A DNA stretch of 44,144 nt, from positions 1-44,144 of the forward strand of contig SYJG01000158.1 in the NCBI GenBank assembly GCA_005798445.1, written 5' to 3'. This DNA is from Planctomyces sp. GTDB lineage: Bacteria > Planctomycetota > Planctomycetia > Planctomycetales > Planctomycetaceae. The notes beneath the pieces are model-generated. The model made no database searches. It was not told the DNA's origin and saw only the letters and a program-made list of their open reading frames with translations. This document shows positions 1 through 8,739 of this stretch, one piece after another. Numbering within the stretch: the first letter of the stretch is position 1; each line of letters begins with the position of its first letter. The translations under genes were made by a program, and so were the position numbers.

Positions 1-66
1 GGCGTCAGCCCCCCGGTATTCAGCGGACATCGTGACCACCGGGGGGCTGACGCCGCCCCGCTCGCC
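1..66. repeat. Paired palindrome, GGCGAGC/GGGGGG family, left end cut by the window
   Basis: Two arms face each other: GGCGTCAGCCCCCCGGT at 1-17 and its reverse complement ending in CCCCGCTCGCC at 37-66. Each arm can also fold on itself because a G-run and a C-run flank a CTGACG/CGTCAG centre. Arms of the same family recur at 4689-4772, 11294-11374 and, more diverged, at 23349-23430. The central spacers differ between copies, which fits a mobile paired-hairpin (REP/BIME-like) element better than a terminator. The left arm is incomplete because the window starts inside it. Confidence 0.85.
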
Positions 67-280
67 AATTCATTCACAGACTCTCCGAGTCGGACGTTTT
101 CTCGCGGAATGCTCGACTGGGAGAGCCAAACCACGGACTTTTCGGACAACCTCTGAGTTCCGGCCAACGATTCGGAGATTCTGTGTGTGAATGGGAACCG
201 GATTGCGTTGATGGTGGTGAGGCCCGTCTCGAGGTTCGCGAGGGGTGACGCTGCAACACCCAATCAAAGGAATTCCCATC

Positions 281-2638
281 ATGTTCAATTTCGCTCGTTT
301 CATGTCCCGATCGTCCAACCGCTCACCACGTCGAGTTCGCGAAAGTGTGCAGCCGATGCAGGTTGAGTCGTTGGAAGTGCGGCAAATTCCGGCGACGTTG
401 GTCAGTCCAACCACGCTGACGTATCAAGACCTCGACGGCGACAACGTCACCGTGAAGTTCAGCCAGCCGGTTTTGAACGCCGGCAATGTGAATGCGGTTT
501 TCAATTTTTCCACGGGTGCGGGAGCGGTCAACGGCAACAACAACACCAAGCAGATGCTGCTCGACATCGACTTGGCGGGCCAATTGCCGGCGGTGTTGAC
601 GAACATCACGACCACGGCCACGAAGAGTGCCGTGAACGGCGGCGACGGATTTGCCACGCTGGGTCGGCTCTCCACCAACTTCAGCAACGCACCGCTGGGG
701 ACCGTGACGATTGACGGCGATCTCGGACAGATTTTCGCCGGAGCCACCAACAGTCTCATCGTGCAGTCGCTGGGGCGGTTTGGCGTTGGCACCGGAGCAA
801 CAGACCTCGTTTCTGAGATCAACACAAAACTCGGTTCGTTGATGGTGAAAGGGGACATCAAAGAGGCGCGAGTGATTGTTTATGGCGATCTTGGCGCGGT
901 GACGATCAATGGCTCGCTGATTGGTGGAGTCGTTTCTTCGACGGGGAATATCCAGGCGACGAAGATTTCGGGAGCGGTGCTCATCAAGGGGGACATCGTC
1001 GGCGGCGGCGGCGTGTCCAGCGGCTCTGTGATCAGCGGAACCACGACCGGAAACGTAACGGTCAAGGGTTCCATCATTGGCGGCCTTGGCACTGCGAGTG
1101 GGAGGTTGTCTGCTGTTTCAGGAATGGGAGCCGTCAACGTCATGGGGAACTTGTCGGGAGGTGCGGGGATCGAATCCGGCAATATCAGAATCAACAACGG
1201 GTCAATTGCGAGCTTGACGATCGGCGGCTCGGTTCGCGGTGGTGAGGGCATTCTAAGCGGTGTCATTATCGCCGCGGCCGGTGGGAGTATTGGGAATGTG
1301 ACGATTACCGGAGACGTCGCCGGCAATTTGTTGAATTCGGGTATGGGCAACGCATCCATCATGAGTGGCGGCACGCTCGGCAACGTCACCATCGGTGGAT
1401 CGCTCATCGGAGGACTCGCGGCCGGCAGCGGCAAAGTCGAGTCAGTCGGTGGCATGGGCTTGCTCAAAATCACAGGCAATGTTGTCGGCAGTGGCGGCAA
1501 CAACTCCGCCTCGATATCGAGCCAATCCAAGATCGCGGGGCTGACGGTCGGCGGCTCGATTCAGGGGGGAGCGGGAGACGACAGCGCCCGGATCGAGGCC
1601 GCGAGTGACCTCGGTCCCGTCAGCGTCACCGGTGATGTGAAGGGCGGATCGGGATCAAACTCCGCCATCATTGTCAGCTCCGAAAAAATGGGTGCCGTGA
1701 CGATCGGTGGTTCGGTCATCGGCGGCAGCGGTTCGAGTGGCGGGCGAATCAAATCGAGCAAGGAAATGGGAGCCGTGAAGGTCACCGGCAGCGTGGTCGG
1801 CGGCGGCGGTGATGGGACGGCCTCAATCAGCAGTCCCAAGAAAATTGCCGGCGTCACCATTGGCGGTTCGATCATTGGCGGCGGTAGTGGGGCGGGCAGT
1901 GTTGAATCGTTGGGCGAGATCACGACGGTCAGCATCCTCGGTGACATTGTCGGTGGCAGCGCGTCGGGCACGGAGTTCATGAAGAACTCTGGTTTCCTCG
2001 GAGCCGGCCGGATCATCAGTCTCACGCTGGGCGGCTCGCTGATCGCAGGTGTGGACAATACTTCGGCAACGTACGCACACAACGGCGCGATTCGCGTCAG
2101 CGACGATCTCGGCACGGTGCTCATCAAGGGGAGCGTGGTCGGCAATAACACGAACGTGGCGGTCATCTCGGCCCGCGGCAAACAGACGACCGCTGCCGGA
2201 GCGGCCGATGTGGCGATCGGATCGTTGACCGTCAACGGTCGCGTCGAGAACGCTCTGATCCAAGCGGGAGTTGATATCAACGGAAACGCGAAGAACGCCG
2301 ACGCTCAGATCACAACGGTGAATGTGCTTGGCGACTGGATCGCTTCGAGTCTCGTCGCGGGCATTGTCGCCGGAGCCGACGCCAAGTTCGGCACGGCCGA
2401 CGACGCCAAGATGAGCGGCGGGGCTGTCAAAGACGACGCCGTCAGCAAGTCGAAGATCGGAGCCATCGCGATCACCGGCCAGGCCCTCGGGACATTCGGC
2501 GGCTCGGATGGGTTCGCCTTCACCGCACAAGAGATCGCCATTCTCAGAATCGGTGGCGTCGCTCAAATCACAACCGCCAACATCGACGACTTCTTCATCG
2601 GCATCACGTCCGATCTCAAGCTGCGAGAAATCGCGTGA
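281..2638 (+). CDS. Planctomycete surface protein with Gly/Ser-rich beta-solenoid repeats
   Basis: A 785-aa protein. The ATG at 281 is chosen over an in-frame GTG at 245 because AAAGG sits 10 nt before it. The N-terminus is Arg/Ser-rich and carries QVESLEVRQIPAT at about residues 34-46, resembling the LExR-type N-terminal motif of many large planctomycete extracellular proteins. A short region rich in DLDGD follows. From about residue 130 to 620 there are roughly 30-residue imperfect repeats of the form VTIGGS-(I/V)-GG-x-G-x-SG-x-I-x-S-x-x-x-MG-x-V, so Gly/Ser turns alternate with short beta strands, as expected of a right-handed beta-solenoid. No catalytic motif is visible. A structural cell-surface or adhesin-like role is inferred. 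It is monocistronic and converges on the next gene, with a palindrome pair in the gap. Confidence 0.85.
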   Translation: MFNFARFMSRSSNRSPRRVRESVQPMQVESLEVRQIPATLVSPTTLTYQDLDGDNVTVKFSQPVLNAGNVNAVFNFSTGAGAVNGNNNTKQMLLDIDLAGQLPAVLTNITTTATKSAVNGGDGFATLGRLSTNFSNAPLGTVTIDGDLGQIFAGATNSLIVQSLGRFGVGTGATDLVSEINTKLGSLMVKGDIKEARVIVYGDLGAVTINGSLIGGVVSSTGNIQATKISGAVLIKGDIVGGGGVSSGSVISGTTTGNVTVKGSIIGGLGTASGRLSAVSGMGAVNVMGNLSGGAGIESGNIRINNGSIASLTIGGSVRGGEGILSGVIIAAAGGSIGNVTITGDVAGNLLNSGMGNASIMSGGTLGNVTIGGSLIGGLAAGSGKVESVGGMGLLKITGNVVGSGGNNSASISSQSKIAGLTVGGSIQGGAGDDSARIEAASDLGPVSVTGDVKGGSGSNSAIIVSSEKMGAVTIGGSVIGGSGSSGGRIKSSKEMGAVKVTGSVVGGGGDGTASISSPKKIAGVTIGGSIIGGGSGAGSVESLGEITTVSILGDIVGGSASGTEFMKNSGFLGAGRIISLTLGGSLIAGVDNTSATYAHNGAIRVSDDLGTVLIKGSVVGNNTNVAVISARGKQTTAAGAADVAIGSLTVNGRVENALIQAGVDINGNAKNADAQITTVNVLGDWIASSLVAGIVAGADAKFGTADDAKMSGGAVKDDAVSKSKIGAIAITGQALGTFGGSDGFAFTAQEIAILRIGGVAQITTANIDDFFIGITSDLKLREIA

Positions 2639-2658
2639 GCCTGAACCCAACGGGCAGA

Positions 2659-2716
2659 TAGCACGACGCGCAAGCGAGTGATCGTGGTCGGAACCACTCG
2701 CTTGCGCGTCGTGCTA
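2659..2716. repeat. Perfect 22-bp inverted repeat between convergent genes (CACGACGCGCAAGCGAGTG family)
   Basis: Arms at 2659-2680 and 2695-2716 are exact reverse complements separated by 14 nt. The same arm sequence occurs at 7606-7625/7640-7659 with a different spacer. Its place between two convergent stop codons means it may act as a bidirectional terminator, but there is no T-run after the stem. The second copy shows that it is a dispersed element. Confidence 0.85.
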
Positions 2717-2754
2717 ACTGGACTTCGGGAAGTTGTTACGTCCCCGATCCTGAG

Positions 2755-5700
2755 TCAGCGGATCGTCACGAACTCGTGATAGTTCAGGAGCACATGCACG
2801 AGGTTTTCTCTGGCTCGCAGTCGCGGGTCAGTGGACGGAGCCAGCGAGCTGTTCAAGCCCGTCGTCGTGCGAGTCAGTTTGGACGGATCGGCCAACGCGG
2901 CCGTCTGCCGCTGCAAAAATGCCTCGGTCTTCGCGAGTTCATCGGCATTCGGTGTCCGGCTGAGGACTCGCTCAAACGCGGCTCGCAAGAAATCCGCATC
3001 GCTGGTCAGCGCCGTCCCTGCCGGAGCTTCCGACAACGATTGGGCCAACTTTCGCGACTGCATCAGCGCGAGCGGGCTGTTGGCCAGCGCCAACGCTTGC
3101 TGAGGCATGATGCTGTCGGTGCGCTCGAAGCACTCGGCAGCGGAGGGGCCGTCGAAGAGTTCCAACATCATCGCTTGATCGTCAGGCGTGTGTCGAAAAT
3201 AGAGGCTCCGTCGCGGAGTCGTGTCGGCGACAGTCGGATCGAGTTCGGGACCGCTGAACGATCGGTCGAGACCGACAGTCAACGACCAAAGCGTGTCGCG
3301 TACGACTTCGGCTTCCATGCGACGTACGTTGGCTCGCCAATAGAAACGGTTGTCGGGATCGGTGGCGAGGGGCGAGGGGTTAGGGGCGAGGGGCGGGTGA
3401 TCGGGACTTCTGTCTTGCTCGCCCCTCGCCCCTCGTCCCTCGCCACTACTCCTGCGATACGCCGCGCTCGTCACCATCAACCGATGCAGGCGCTTCAGGC
3501 TCCAACCGGATTCCCTAAATTCAACCGCCAGCCAATCGAGCAGGGCAGGGTGGGTCGGCAGTTTTCCGTTGAGTCCGAAGTTGGCGACGCTCGGCACGAG
3601 CGCCGTTCCGAAGTGACGCTTCCAGACATGATTGACCGCGACGCGAGCGGTCAGCGGGTTGTCTTTGTCGGTCATCCACCTTGCCAGCGCGAGTCGCCGG
3701 CCACTGCTGGTGGTCGGATACGTCGGGCCAAGCGGTGTGTAGTTCGCGTCCTCTTTCGCGGCGTTGGTCTTCGCAACTTCGACGGCGGCGCGAGCGGCAG
3801 TGAGCTTGGTCTCGGCGGCTTTCCTGGCTTCTTCTTTTTTCGGATCTGCGATTTGAGATTTCCAATTTGAGATTTCAAACTCAACGTTGCCGAGTTGTTG
3901 TTCGGCACGCAGCGCTTCGAGTTCCGCCTTCGCGAGCGTGACCAACCGTTCGGCTCGGCTGGCCATCGTAGACCGGACGCCTACGTCCGGTCTCTCGGAC
4001 GCAGGCGTCCGAGCTACATGCTTCTCGACCTCAGCGGCAACACGCGCCTCGATGGCCACCGCTTCCGCGCACGCGACCTCGACCGACTTCACCGCGAGCG
4101 CGGCTTCCGATTCGGCGGTTCGCAAGGCGAGCCGTAACTCGTCGACGGTTGGCTCAAACGGCACGATCTTCAACGAATGGAATTCGGCGACTCCGTCATG
4201 ACACCACAGTGCGAAGCGGCCGGGTTGTCGCGGGACGGGCATCGCGTAGGTCAGCTTCAGTTTGCCGTTGAGCCAGATCTTCAACTCTTGGCCGCGAGTG
4301 GTAATCTCCAGCGTCATGTCCTCGTTGATCTTCACAGGTGCCGGGACGATGCCAGCTCCGGGATAGACCTCTGAGCCATTGACGCGATGAAACGCCTGCA
4401 CGGTCGAGTTGCCCGTGCCGATCGCCGTGTAGACCGCTTGAGCGGCTTTCAGCTCGACCATATCGAAGAACAGGCCGACCGAACCGATCACACCTCCTTC
4501 GAGCGTCCGATACTTCAGCGTGGCTTTGAAGTCCTGCGGATGATCCGTCAGCGTCGTGATCGTGACGAAGTGGCCGGGCGATTTCAGCTTGAGCTTCTTG
4601 TCCTCGAAAACCCAATTGCCGCTGAGAATTTTCCAGACCTCTTTGTTGTGCGTCGCGAAGTTGTCGTCGAGGAACGGCATCACTTCCTGGCGAGCGGGGG
4701 GCGTTAGCCCCCCGGTGGGCGCAGGACTGTTGGGCTTCAGATCAACCGGGGGGCTGACGCCCCCCGCTCGCCTGTTGGTCAGTTGTTGTTTTGCCTTTTC
4801 GACAGTGGCTTGTTTCTTGGCGGCATCCGATTCCGCTTGCGTGATGGCAGCCTTTGCATTGTCGATCAATTCCTGCCGACGATCGGCGCGAAGGTCAGGA
4901 TAGAACGCATTGAGCGGCAGCGTGATCGGTTCGATGGGAGCGAGCGGGAGATTCAAGACGCTCGGCACGCCGGGGGCGAGCGGCTTGTCGGTCACGGGGT
5001 TCTTTTCGTTGCCGCGATCCAGGAGATACGTCGGCACCGCGAGGTCGGCATCGAACACAAAATCGTCACCGTCTTTGAGCTTGTTGCCAGGGGGAGCTCC
5101 CGCCGGCCATTGACCTGTGATGAGTTCCGTCTTGCCGGCGAGCTGATCGGTGCGAACGTTGAGCGGCTCGAAGAACGCTCGCAGACGAAAATACTCTTCT
5201 TGAGCCAGCGGGTCGTACTTGTGGTCATGGCAGCGACAGCACTTGAACGTCAGGCCGAGAAACGCTGCGGACGTGAACTCGACGGTGTCGTGCAGCCAGA
5301 CGTTGCGGTTGAAGACGTAATAGTTGCGGCCAAGGAACCCGGTGGCTCGGCCGATGTCGCGGTCGCCGGGAGCGATCTCATCCGCCGCGAGCATCTCGGA
5401 GACCATACGGTCATAGCCCTTGTCGGCCGCGAGCGACTCGACGATCCAATCGCGCCAGCGCCAGATATGCCGTCGCGAGTTGCGCAGTTCGTTACCCCCC
5501 CGGCTGCCGTACCAATCGCTGTACCGCCAGATGTCCATCCAATGCCGCGCCCAGCGCCGAGCATGTTCCGGCGATTCGAGCAGCCGATCGACGACACGCT
5601 CATAGGCGTCCGGTTCGTGGTCATCGAGGAAGTCATGTAGCTCGGCGGACGTCGGCGGGAGTCCGACGAGGTCGATGAAGACTCGACGCAGCAAGGTCGC

Positions 5701-6270
5701 CTTGTCCGCTTCGGGCAGAGGAGTGAGGTGGCGTGATTGCTGTTCGGCGGCGAGAAAGGTGTCGATGGGATTTTCGATTTTTGATTTTTGATTTTCGATT
5801 AACGCAGCGAGATTTGGAATCTGAGTTCTCGCGGGCTTCTTGAACGCCCAGTGGTCGCGCGGGTCGGCGACGGGTTCGTCGGCGGGAGCTTTCGCTCCGG
5901 CGTCGATCCAGCGGCGGAGGATTTCGATCTGCTCCGGCTTGAGCGGATCTCCTTCGACGGGCATCTTCGTGCGGCCGTTCTCGCCGAGAATGGCTTCGAT
6001 CATAACACTCTTGGCACTGTCCCCCACCGTGATCGCCGGGCCGCTGTCTCCCCCTTTGAGCGCGAACTGGGCGGTGTCGAGCCGCAGGTTTCCTTTCTGT
6101 CGCAAACCACCGTGACATGCCACGCATTTGGCGGTCAGGATCGGTTTCACGGCTTTGAGATAATCGACAGCCGTCGCCGAATCGGCGGCGTTCAGGTCGG
6201 ATGACTCGGTCAGCAAGATCGCGATCAACGCGAGACTCAGGCGAGCGGTCAGCGGGCGAACTTGGCTCAT
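2755..6270 (-). CDS. Exported cytochrome-like DUF1549/DUF1553 protein with five embedded repeat elements
   Basis: About 1171 aa from the ATG at 6270; a GTG at 6279 is an alternative and neither has a clear ribosome site. A signal peptide (ALIAILL, cleavage near LNAA) is followed by a cytochrome c-type CVACHG motif at about residues 50-55. Then come DUF1549 (RRVFIDLVGLPPT), a LamG/DUF1080-like beta domain (about 550-720), coiled-coil-like Ala/Glu-rich stretches, and DUF1553 (AVNHVWKRHFG, LHRLMVTSAAYR). These proteins are a planctomycete hallmark; their reaction is unknown and a haem-dependent or polysaccharide-related role is only inferred. The usual partner, DUF1501, is not adjacent here. Five separate repeat elements (3364-3444, 3836-3878, 3968-4017, 4689-4772, 5769-5799) are translated in frame, which helps explain its size. 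Confidence 0.9.
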   Translation of the reverse strand: MSQVRPLTARLSLALIAILLTESSDLNAADSATAVDYLKAVKPILTAKCVACHGGLRQKGNLRLDTAQFALKGGDSGPAITVGDSAKSVMIEAILGENGRTKMPVEGDPLKPEQIEILRRWIDAGAKAPADEPVADPRDHWAFKKPARTQIPNLAALIENQKSKIENPIDTFLAAEQQSRHLTPLPEADKATLLRRVFIDLVGLPPTSAELHDFLDDHEPDAYERVVDRLLESPEHARRWARHWMDIWRYSDWYGSRGGNELRNSRRHIWRWRDWIVESLAADKGYDRMVSEMLAADEIAPGDRDIGRATGFLGRNYYVFNRNVWLHDTVEFTSAAFLGLTFKCCRCHDHKYDPLAQEEYFRLRAFFEPLNVRTDQLAGKTELITGQWPAGAPPGNKLKDGDDFVFDADLAVPTYLLDRGNEKNPVTDKPLAPGVPSVLNLPLAPIEPITLPLNAFYPDLRADRRQELIDNAKAAITQAESDAAKKQATVEKAKQQLTNRRAGGVSPPVDLKPNSPAPTGGLTPPARQEVMPFLDDNFATHNKEVWKILSGNWVFEDKKLKLKSPGHFVTITTLTDHPQDFKATLKYRTLEGGVIGSVGLFFDMVELKAAQAVYTAIGTGNSTVQAFHRVNGSEVYPGAGIVPAPVKINEDMTLEITTRGQELKIWLNGKLKLTYAMPVPRQPGRFALWCHDGVAEFHSLKIVPFEPTVDELRLALRTAESEAALAVKSVEVACAEAVAIEARVAAEVEKHVARTPASERPDVGVRSTMASRAERLVTLAKAELEALRAEQQLGNVEFEISNWKSQIADPKKEEARKAAETKLTAARAAVEVAKTNAAKEDANYTPLGPTYPTTSSGRRLALARWMTDKDNPLTARVAVNHVWKRHFGTALVPSVANFGLNGKLPTHPALLDWLAVEFRESGWSLKRLHRLMVTSAAYRRSSGEGRGARGEQDRSPDHPPLAPNPSPLATDPDNRFYWRANVRRMEAEVVRDTLWSLTVGLDRSFSGPELDPTVADTTPRRSLYFRHTPDDQAMMLELFDGPSAAECFERTDSIMPQQALALANSPLALMQSRKLAQSLSEAPAGTALTSDADFLRAAFERVLSRTPNADELAKTEAFLQRQTAALADPSKLTRTTTGLNSSLAPSTDPRLRARENLVHVLLNYHEFVTIR
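3364..3444. repeat. In-frame GGCGAGGGG-type inverted repeat inside the DUF1549/1553 gene
   Basis: Arms of about 27 nt at 3364-3390 and 3418-3444 are imperfect reverse complements built from GGCGAGGGG units. The whole is 81 nt, a multiple of three. The host gene reads it as a segment running from SGEGRGARGEQ to PLAPNPSPLATDP, just after the conserved DUF1553 VTSAAYR motif. It looks foreign to the domain. Confidence 0.7.
3836..3878. repeat. In-frame 'ISNWKSQI'-encoding AT-rich repeat
   Basis: The strand opposite the gene reads repeated GATTTGAGATTT units, and the gene reads this as FEISNWKSQIADPKK. Near-periodic GATTTGAGATTTCC-type tracts are AT-rich islands in this GC-rich gene and resemble the tract at 5769-5799. 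An inserted low-complexity repeat is inferred from the abrupt composition change. Confidence 0.55.
3968..4017. repeat. REP pair with GTAG heads inside the DUF1549/1553 gene
   Basis: The 50-nt element reads GTAG, a perfect hairpin (stem ACCGGACG, loop CCTA), then a second hairpin (stem CTCGGACG, loop CAGG), then CTAC. It is therefore two head-out REP units back to back. The gene translates it as part of KHVARTPASERPDVGVRST within a region that otherwise looks like an Ala/Glu-rich coiled coil. Confidence 0.85.
4689..4772. repeat. In-frame GGCGAGC/GGGGGG REP pair inside the DUF1549/1553 gene
   Basis: Arms at 4689-4717 and 4745-4772 are near-perfect reverse complements around a 27-nt spacer. The total length is 84 nt, exactly 28 codons. 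The gene reads the arms as RAGGVSPPV and TGGLTPPAR, the same two peptides that the copy in the AAA ATPase gene yields. Confidence 0.9.
5769..5799. repeat. In-frame 'ENQKSKIEN'-encoding AT-rich repeat
   Basis: The tract is made of GATTTTCGATTTTTGATTTTTG-like units, far more AT-rich than the flanks. The gene reads it as LIENQKSKIENPID between the cytochrome-like region and DUF1549, probably a linker. Confidence 0.6.
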
Positions 6271-6482
6271 GAGCAACACTCGGTGCGATAGGAATCGTGC
6301 GCGATCTCACCGAGCATCTTGTGGCCGTGAAGCTCAGCCTTCAAGTTCGCGGGCAAGAATGAATGACCCCGGATCAGCCAGAATTCCAATCGATGCCGCA
6401 GTCGCACTCCCTTTGATGCACGCAGGGGTGTGGAATTGGCGCGCGAATCAAGAGAATCGCGAAAACGCCACAAACCACCGGA

Positions 6483-7490
6483 TTACACTCCGAGACTGGC
6501 GGGCTTGGCATTTGAGGCACTGACCGTCGCCATCACTTGGTCGAGTTGTCCTGCGGCGAGGCTCGATTCGTTGCACACGCAATTGCGACCGGCGAGCTTT
6601 GCCGCATACAGCGCTTCGTCACTCCGTTTGATGAAACCAGAGATGTCGTCGGTGGACCGAATCTCGACGAGGCCGATGCTCACCGTCACTTGCACTTGAG
6701 CATCGCCAATCTGATAACGCATGGACTGCACCGCGGCGCGAGCCCGTTCGGCGACGCGCAGGGCGTCGGCCATCTTCGTGCGCGGCAGAAGGATCGCGAA
6801 TTCTTCACCGCCGTAGCGACAGACGATGTCGCTGGAACGCATCGATTCTTCCAATGTGTCTGCCACACGCTGCAGCATTTCGTCTCCGACTTGGTGCCCG
6901 TGATAGTCGTTGAACATCTTGAAGCGATCGATGTCCGCCAGCATCAGGCACAAGCAGCCCTGGCGACGTTTTTGAATCGAGAACAAGCGAGCGATCTCCT
7001 CGTCGAATGCGCGGCGATTGGAGATGCCGGTCAGCTTGTCCGTCCGAGCCTCGGTCATGTAGGACTCGAGTTGCTGCTGTTTTTGATCGATCTGCTCGTG
7101 CGCCGAGGTCAGTTCGCCATGCAGATGCAAATTGGCCTCGAAGAGCTGCTTGACGGCGTGCAGCACCACCTTCGGGTCCGGATGCTTGGCCTTGCCGAGA
7201 TCCTGATTGATCGACGTCAGGCTCAACGAATGCCGGTCCACCTTCTCATCGACGTCCGTCGCGATCGACTGCACATAGCGCATGAATTCGGTCAGCTCCT
7301 TGCGTTCCATCTGCAGAGTGATCCGATTGTCCTCGCGCTGCGCGGAGATCTGACGGTGGTGGAGCATGACCGCAGCACCGTATCCGATGGCCGCGCAGAG
7401 CGCCGCGATCACGAAGACCATCCAATTCATTTCCCCCAGCCGAGCGGTCTGCTGATGGGCGAAGGCCAAATACTCGTTGAGAGAACTCAT
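6483..7490 (-). CDS. Membrane-anchored GGDEF diguanylate cyclase
   Basis: 335 aa from the ATG at 7490 (start MSSLNEYLAF); an in-frame ATG at 7586 would add 32 residues without membrane character. One transmembrane helix (MVFVIAALCAAIGYGAAVML, about 23-42) is followed by a helical linker with a predicted coiled coil (DQKQQQLESYMTEA). A C-terminal GGDEF domain carries the active-site loop GGEEF and, five residues before it, the RxxD inhibitory site (RSSD). It should therefore make cyclic di-GMP from two GTP and be product-inhibited. DKLTGISNRRAF and DIDRFKMFNDYHGHQVGD match the family's nucleotide- and metal-binding segments. No sensor domain is recognisable beyond the helical stalk. It is monocistronic, with a dispersed inverted repeat upstream. 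Confidence 0.93.
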   Translation of the reverse strand: MSSLNEYLAFAHQQTARLGEMNWMVFVIAALCAAIGYGAAVMLHHRQISAQREDNRITLQMERKELTEFMRYVQSIATDVDEKVDRHSLSLTSINQDLGKAKHPDPKVVLHAVKQLFEANLHLHGELTSAHEQIDQKQQQLESYMTEARTDKLTGISNRRAFDEEIARLFSIQKRRQGCLCLMLADIDRFKMFNDYHGHQVGDEMLQRVADTLEESMRSSDIVCRYGGEEFAILLPRTKMADALRVAERARAAVQSMRYQIGDAQVQVTVSIGLVEIRSTDDISGFIKRSDEALYAAKLAGRNCVCNESSLAAGQLDQVMATVSASNAKPASLGV

Positions 7491-7605
7491 GCGAAATGTC
7501 TCAGGAATCGTAAAAAACTTGAAGCTCGCTTTGTCACGACTAAGAATTCGGGGCGAGGCGATCAGCCGCAGGGCGCTAGCCCACATTATTCATGAGCGGC
7601 AATTT

Positions 7606-7659
7606 GCACGACGCGCAAGCGAGTGGTAGGCACCGAGATCACTCGCTTGCGCGTCGTGC
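7606..7659. repeat. Second copy of the CACGACGCGCAAGCGAGTG inverted repeat
   Basis: Perfect 20-bp arms at 7606-7625 and 7640-7659 with a 14-nt spacer differing from that of the copy at 2659-2716. It lies in the 415-nt non-coding stretch upstream of the diguanylate cyclase and downstream of the HExxH protein gene. Both genes run on the minus strand, so it may end or stabilise the upstream transcript. Confidence 0.85.
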
Positions 7660-7905
7660 TAATTTCGTAGCACACTGCGACGAATTTCCCCCGACCCATG
7701 AATAATGCCGGCTAGTTCCAAATCGGATTGCCCGACTCGATGACCGGGGAGCCTCTTGGAATTGAAGCTCACCGAACAGCCACAACGTGGCTCGCAACCA
7801 TAGGTCGGGATTTCTCCCAGTCAAATTGATTGCTGCGACTCGTGAATCGCCGGGCTTGAGACCGGTCCTCCGGCTCCGATCAGTTGGCTTTCACGGACAG
7901 TTCGA
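7660..7905. other. Intergenic stretch without a recognisable gene
   Basis: Together with 7491-7605 this forms a gap of about 415 nt between minus-strand genes. Apart from the inverted repeat I see no conserved ORF, tRNA or strong promoter. The few short ORFs look like chance readings. The promoter of the diguanylate cyclase should lie here, but no clear -35/-10 pair could be picked. Confidence 0.4.
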
Positions 7906-8736
7906 TCACTCATCGGTCGGATCGCGCGGCAGGAAGGGCAAGGCGGCCTTCTCGTACTTGGCGGTCTTCAGCAGATCGAGCACTTGATTCATGTACGGGA
8001 ACTTTTGCTCGGCGAGATGTTCCTTCTGGTAAAGCTTGGCGAAGAACGCCGCCCGATCGGGGACTGGCCGTGTTCCGTGCTTGCTGACCTTGTCGAGCAA
8101 CTCGTTGTTCCGCCGCATCAGCTCGATCACCGCCTGATGACGGCGTTCGATTTCCTGATTGATGAATCGATTGATCTGTTCGTTCGACGGCTCTTCGTCC
8201 GGTTCCAAGGTCAGCTCGACGACCGGCAGATGTTCGAGCAAGTGACGGAGCAGCAACTTTGCTCGCGGGTCCAGGCCAATGGCGACATGATCGAACTCGT
8301 GCCGCAGAACCGAGCTTTGCCAAACGTCCGGTGCTTGGAACGAAGCGGGCAACCGGACCAGATGCGTCAGCTCAATCTTCGGAGTCAGCTTGGTGACGAC
8401 GGCTTTCACCAACGTCAGGCCGTTCTTCTGCGACTTCGTCGTTCGGAAACGAAACGACTGCTCTAAAAGCAGATGGAATTCAGCCCAGCCTCGTCGAGCC
8501 TTCTCGAATTCGGGATCGGAGTCGTAGGCGACGGTGACTTTGCCGGACTCAATGAGTTGCAGCAGGTCTTTGGGAATTCCGTCTCGTGGGATGGGTTGTT
8601 GCGTGCCCGATTTTGGAACGGTTTCTTTCGGCGACGGTTCGACCTGTGCGGACAGTGGAATGACCAGCAGCAGCCACAATGCGAACGTCATCGACTCGCA
8701 ACGAACAGGGAAGGGGAGGGACGGTCGCTTCGCCAC
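7906..8736 (-). CDS. Secreted hypothetical protein with an HExxH motif
   Basis: 276 aa from a GTG at 8736, preceded by GGGGTGA about 4 nt away and starting just after the stop of the Uma2 gene, so the two are probably co-transcribed. An ATG at 8691 is the alternative but would leave a signal peptide without a basic n-region. The N-terminus has basic residues, the hydrophobic core FALWLLLVIPLSA, then a Pro/Lys-rich linker. HEFDH at residues 146-150 fits the zinc-protease pattern HExxH, in the context VLRHEFDHVAIGLDPR. This loosely resembles DUF922-type predicted secreted metalloproteases. The rest is helical and highly charged. Periplasmic or extracellular protease function is inferred only from this motif. 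Confidence 0.75.
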   Translation of the reverse strand: MAKRPSLPFPVRCESMTFALWLLLVIPLSAQVEPSPKETVPKSGTQQPIPRDGIPKDLLQLIESGKVTVAYDSDPEFEKARRGWAEFHLLLEQSFRFRTTKSQKNGLTLVKAVVTKLTPKIELTHLVRLPASFQAPDVWQSSVLRHEFDHVAIGLDPRAKLLLRHLLEHLPVVELTLEPDEEPSNEQINRFINQEIERRHQAVIELMRRNNELLDKVSKHGTRPVPDRAAFFAKLYQKEHLAEQKFPYMNQVLDLLKTAKYEKAALPFLPRDPTDE

Positions 8737-8739
8737 GGC

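Noticed and set aside
70..414. Minus-strand ORF opposite the 5' end of the surface protein gene
   Set aside because: No start signal, no domain, and an amino-acid composition typical of a shadow frame.
2659..2716. Inverted repeat considered as a simple rho-independent terminator
   Set aside because: No T-run follows and an identical arm pair occurs at 7606-7659 in another context, so it is listed as a dispersed repeat.
3364..3444. GGCGAGGGG units considered as a CRISPR or tandem repeat array
   Set aside because: The units are inverted rather than direct repeats with regular spacers, and they are translated in frame.
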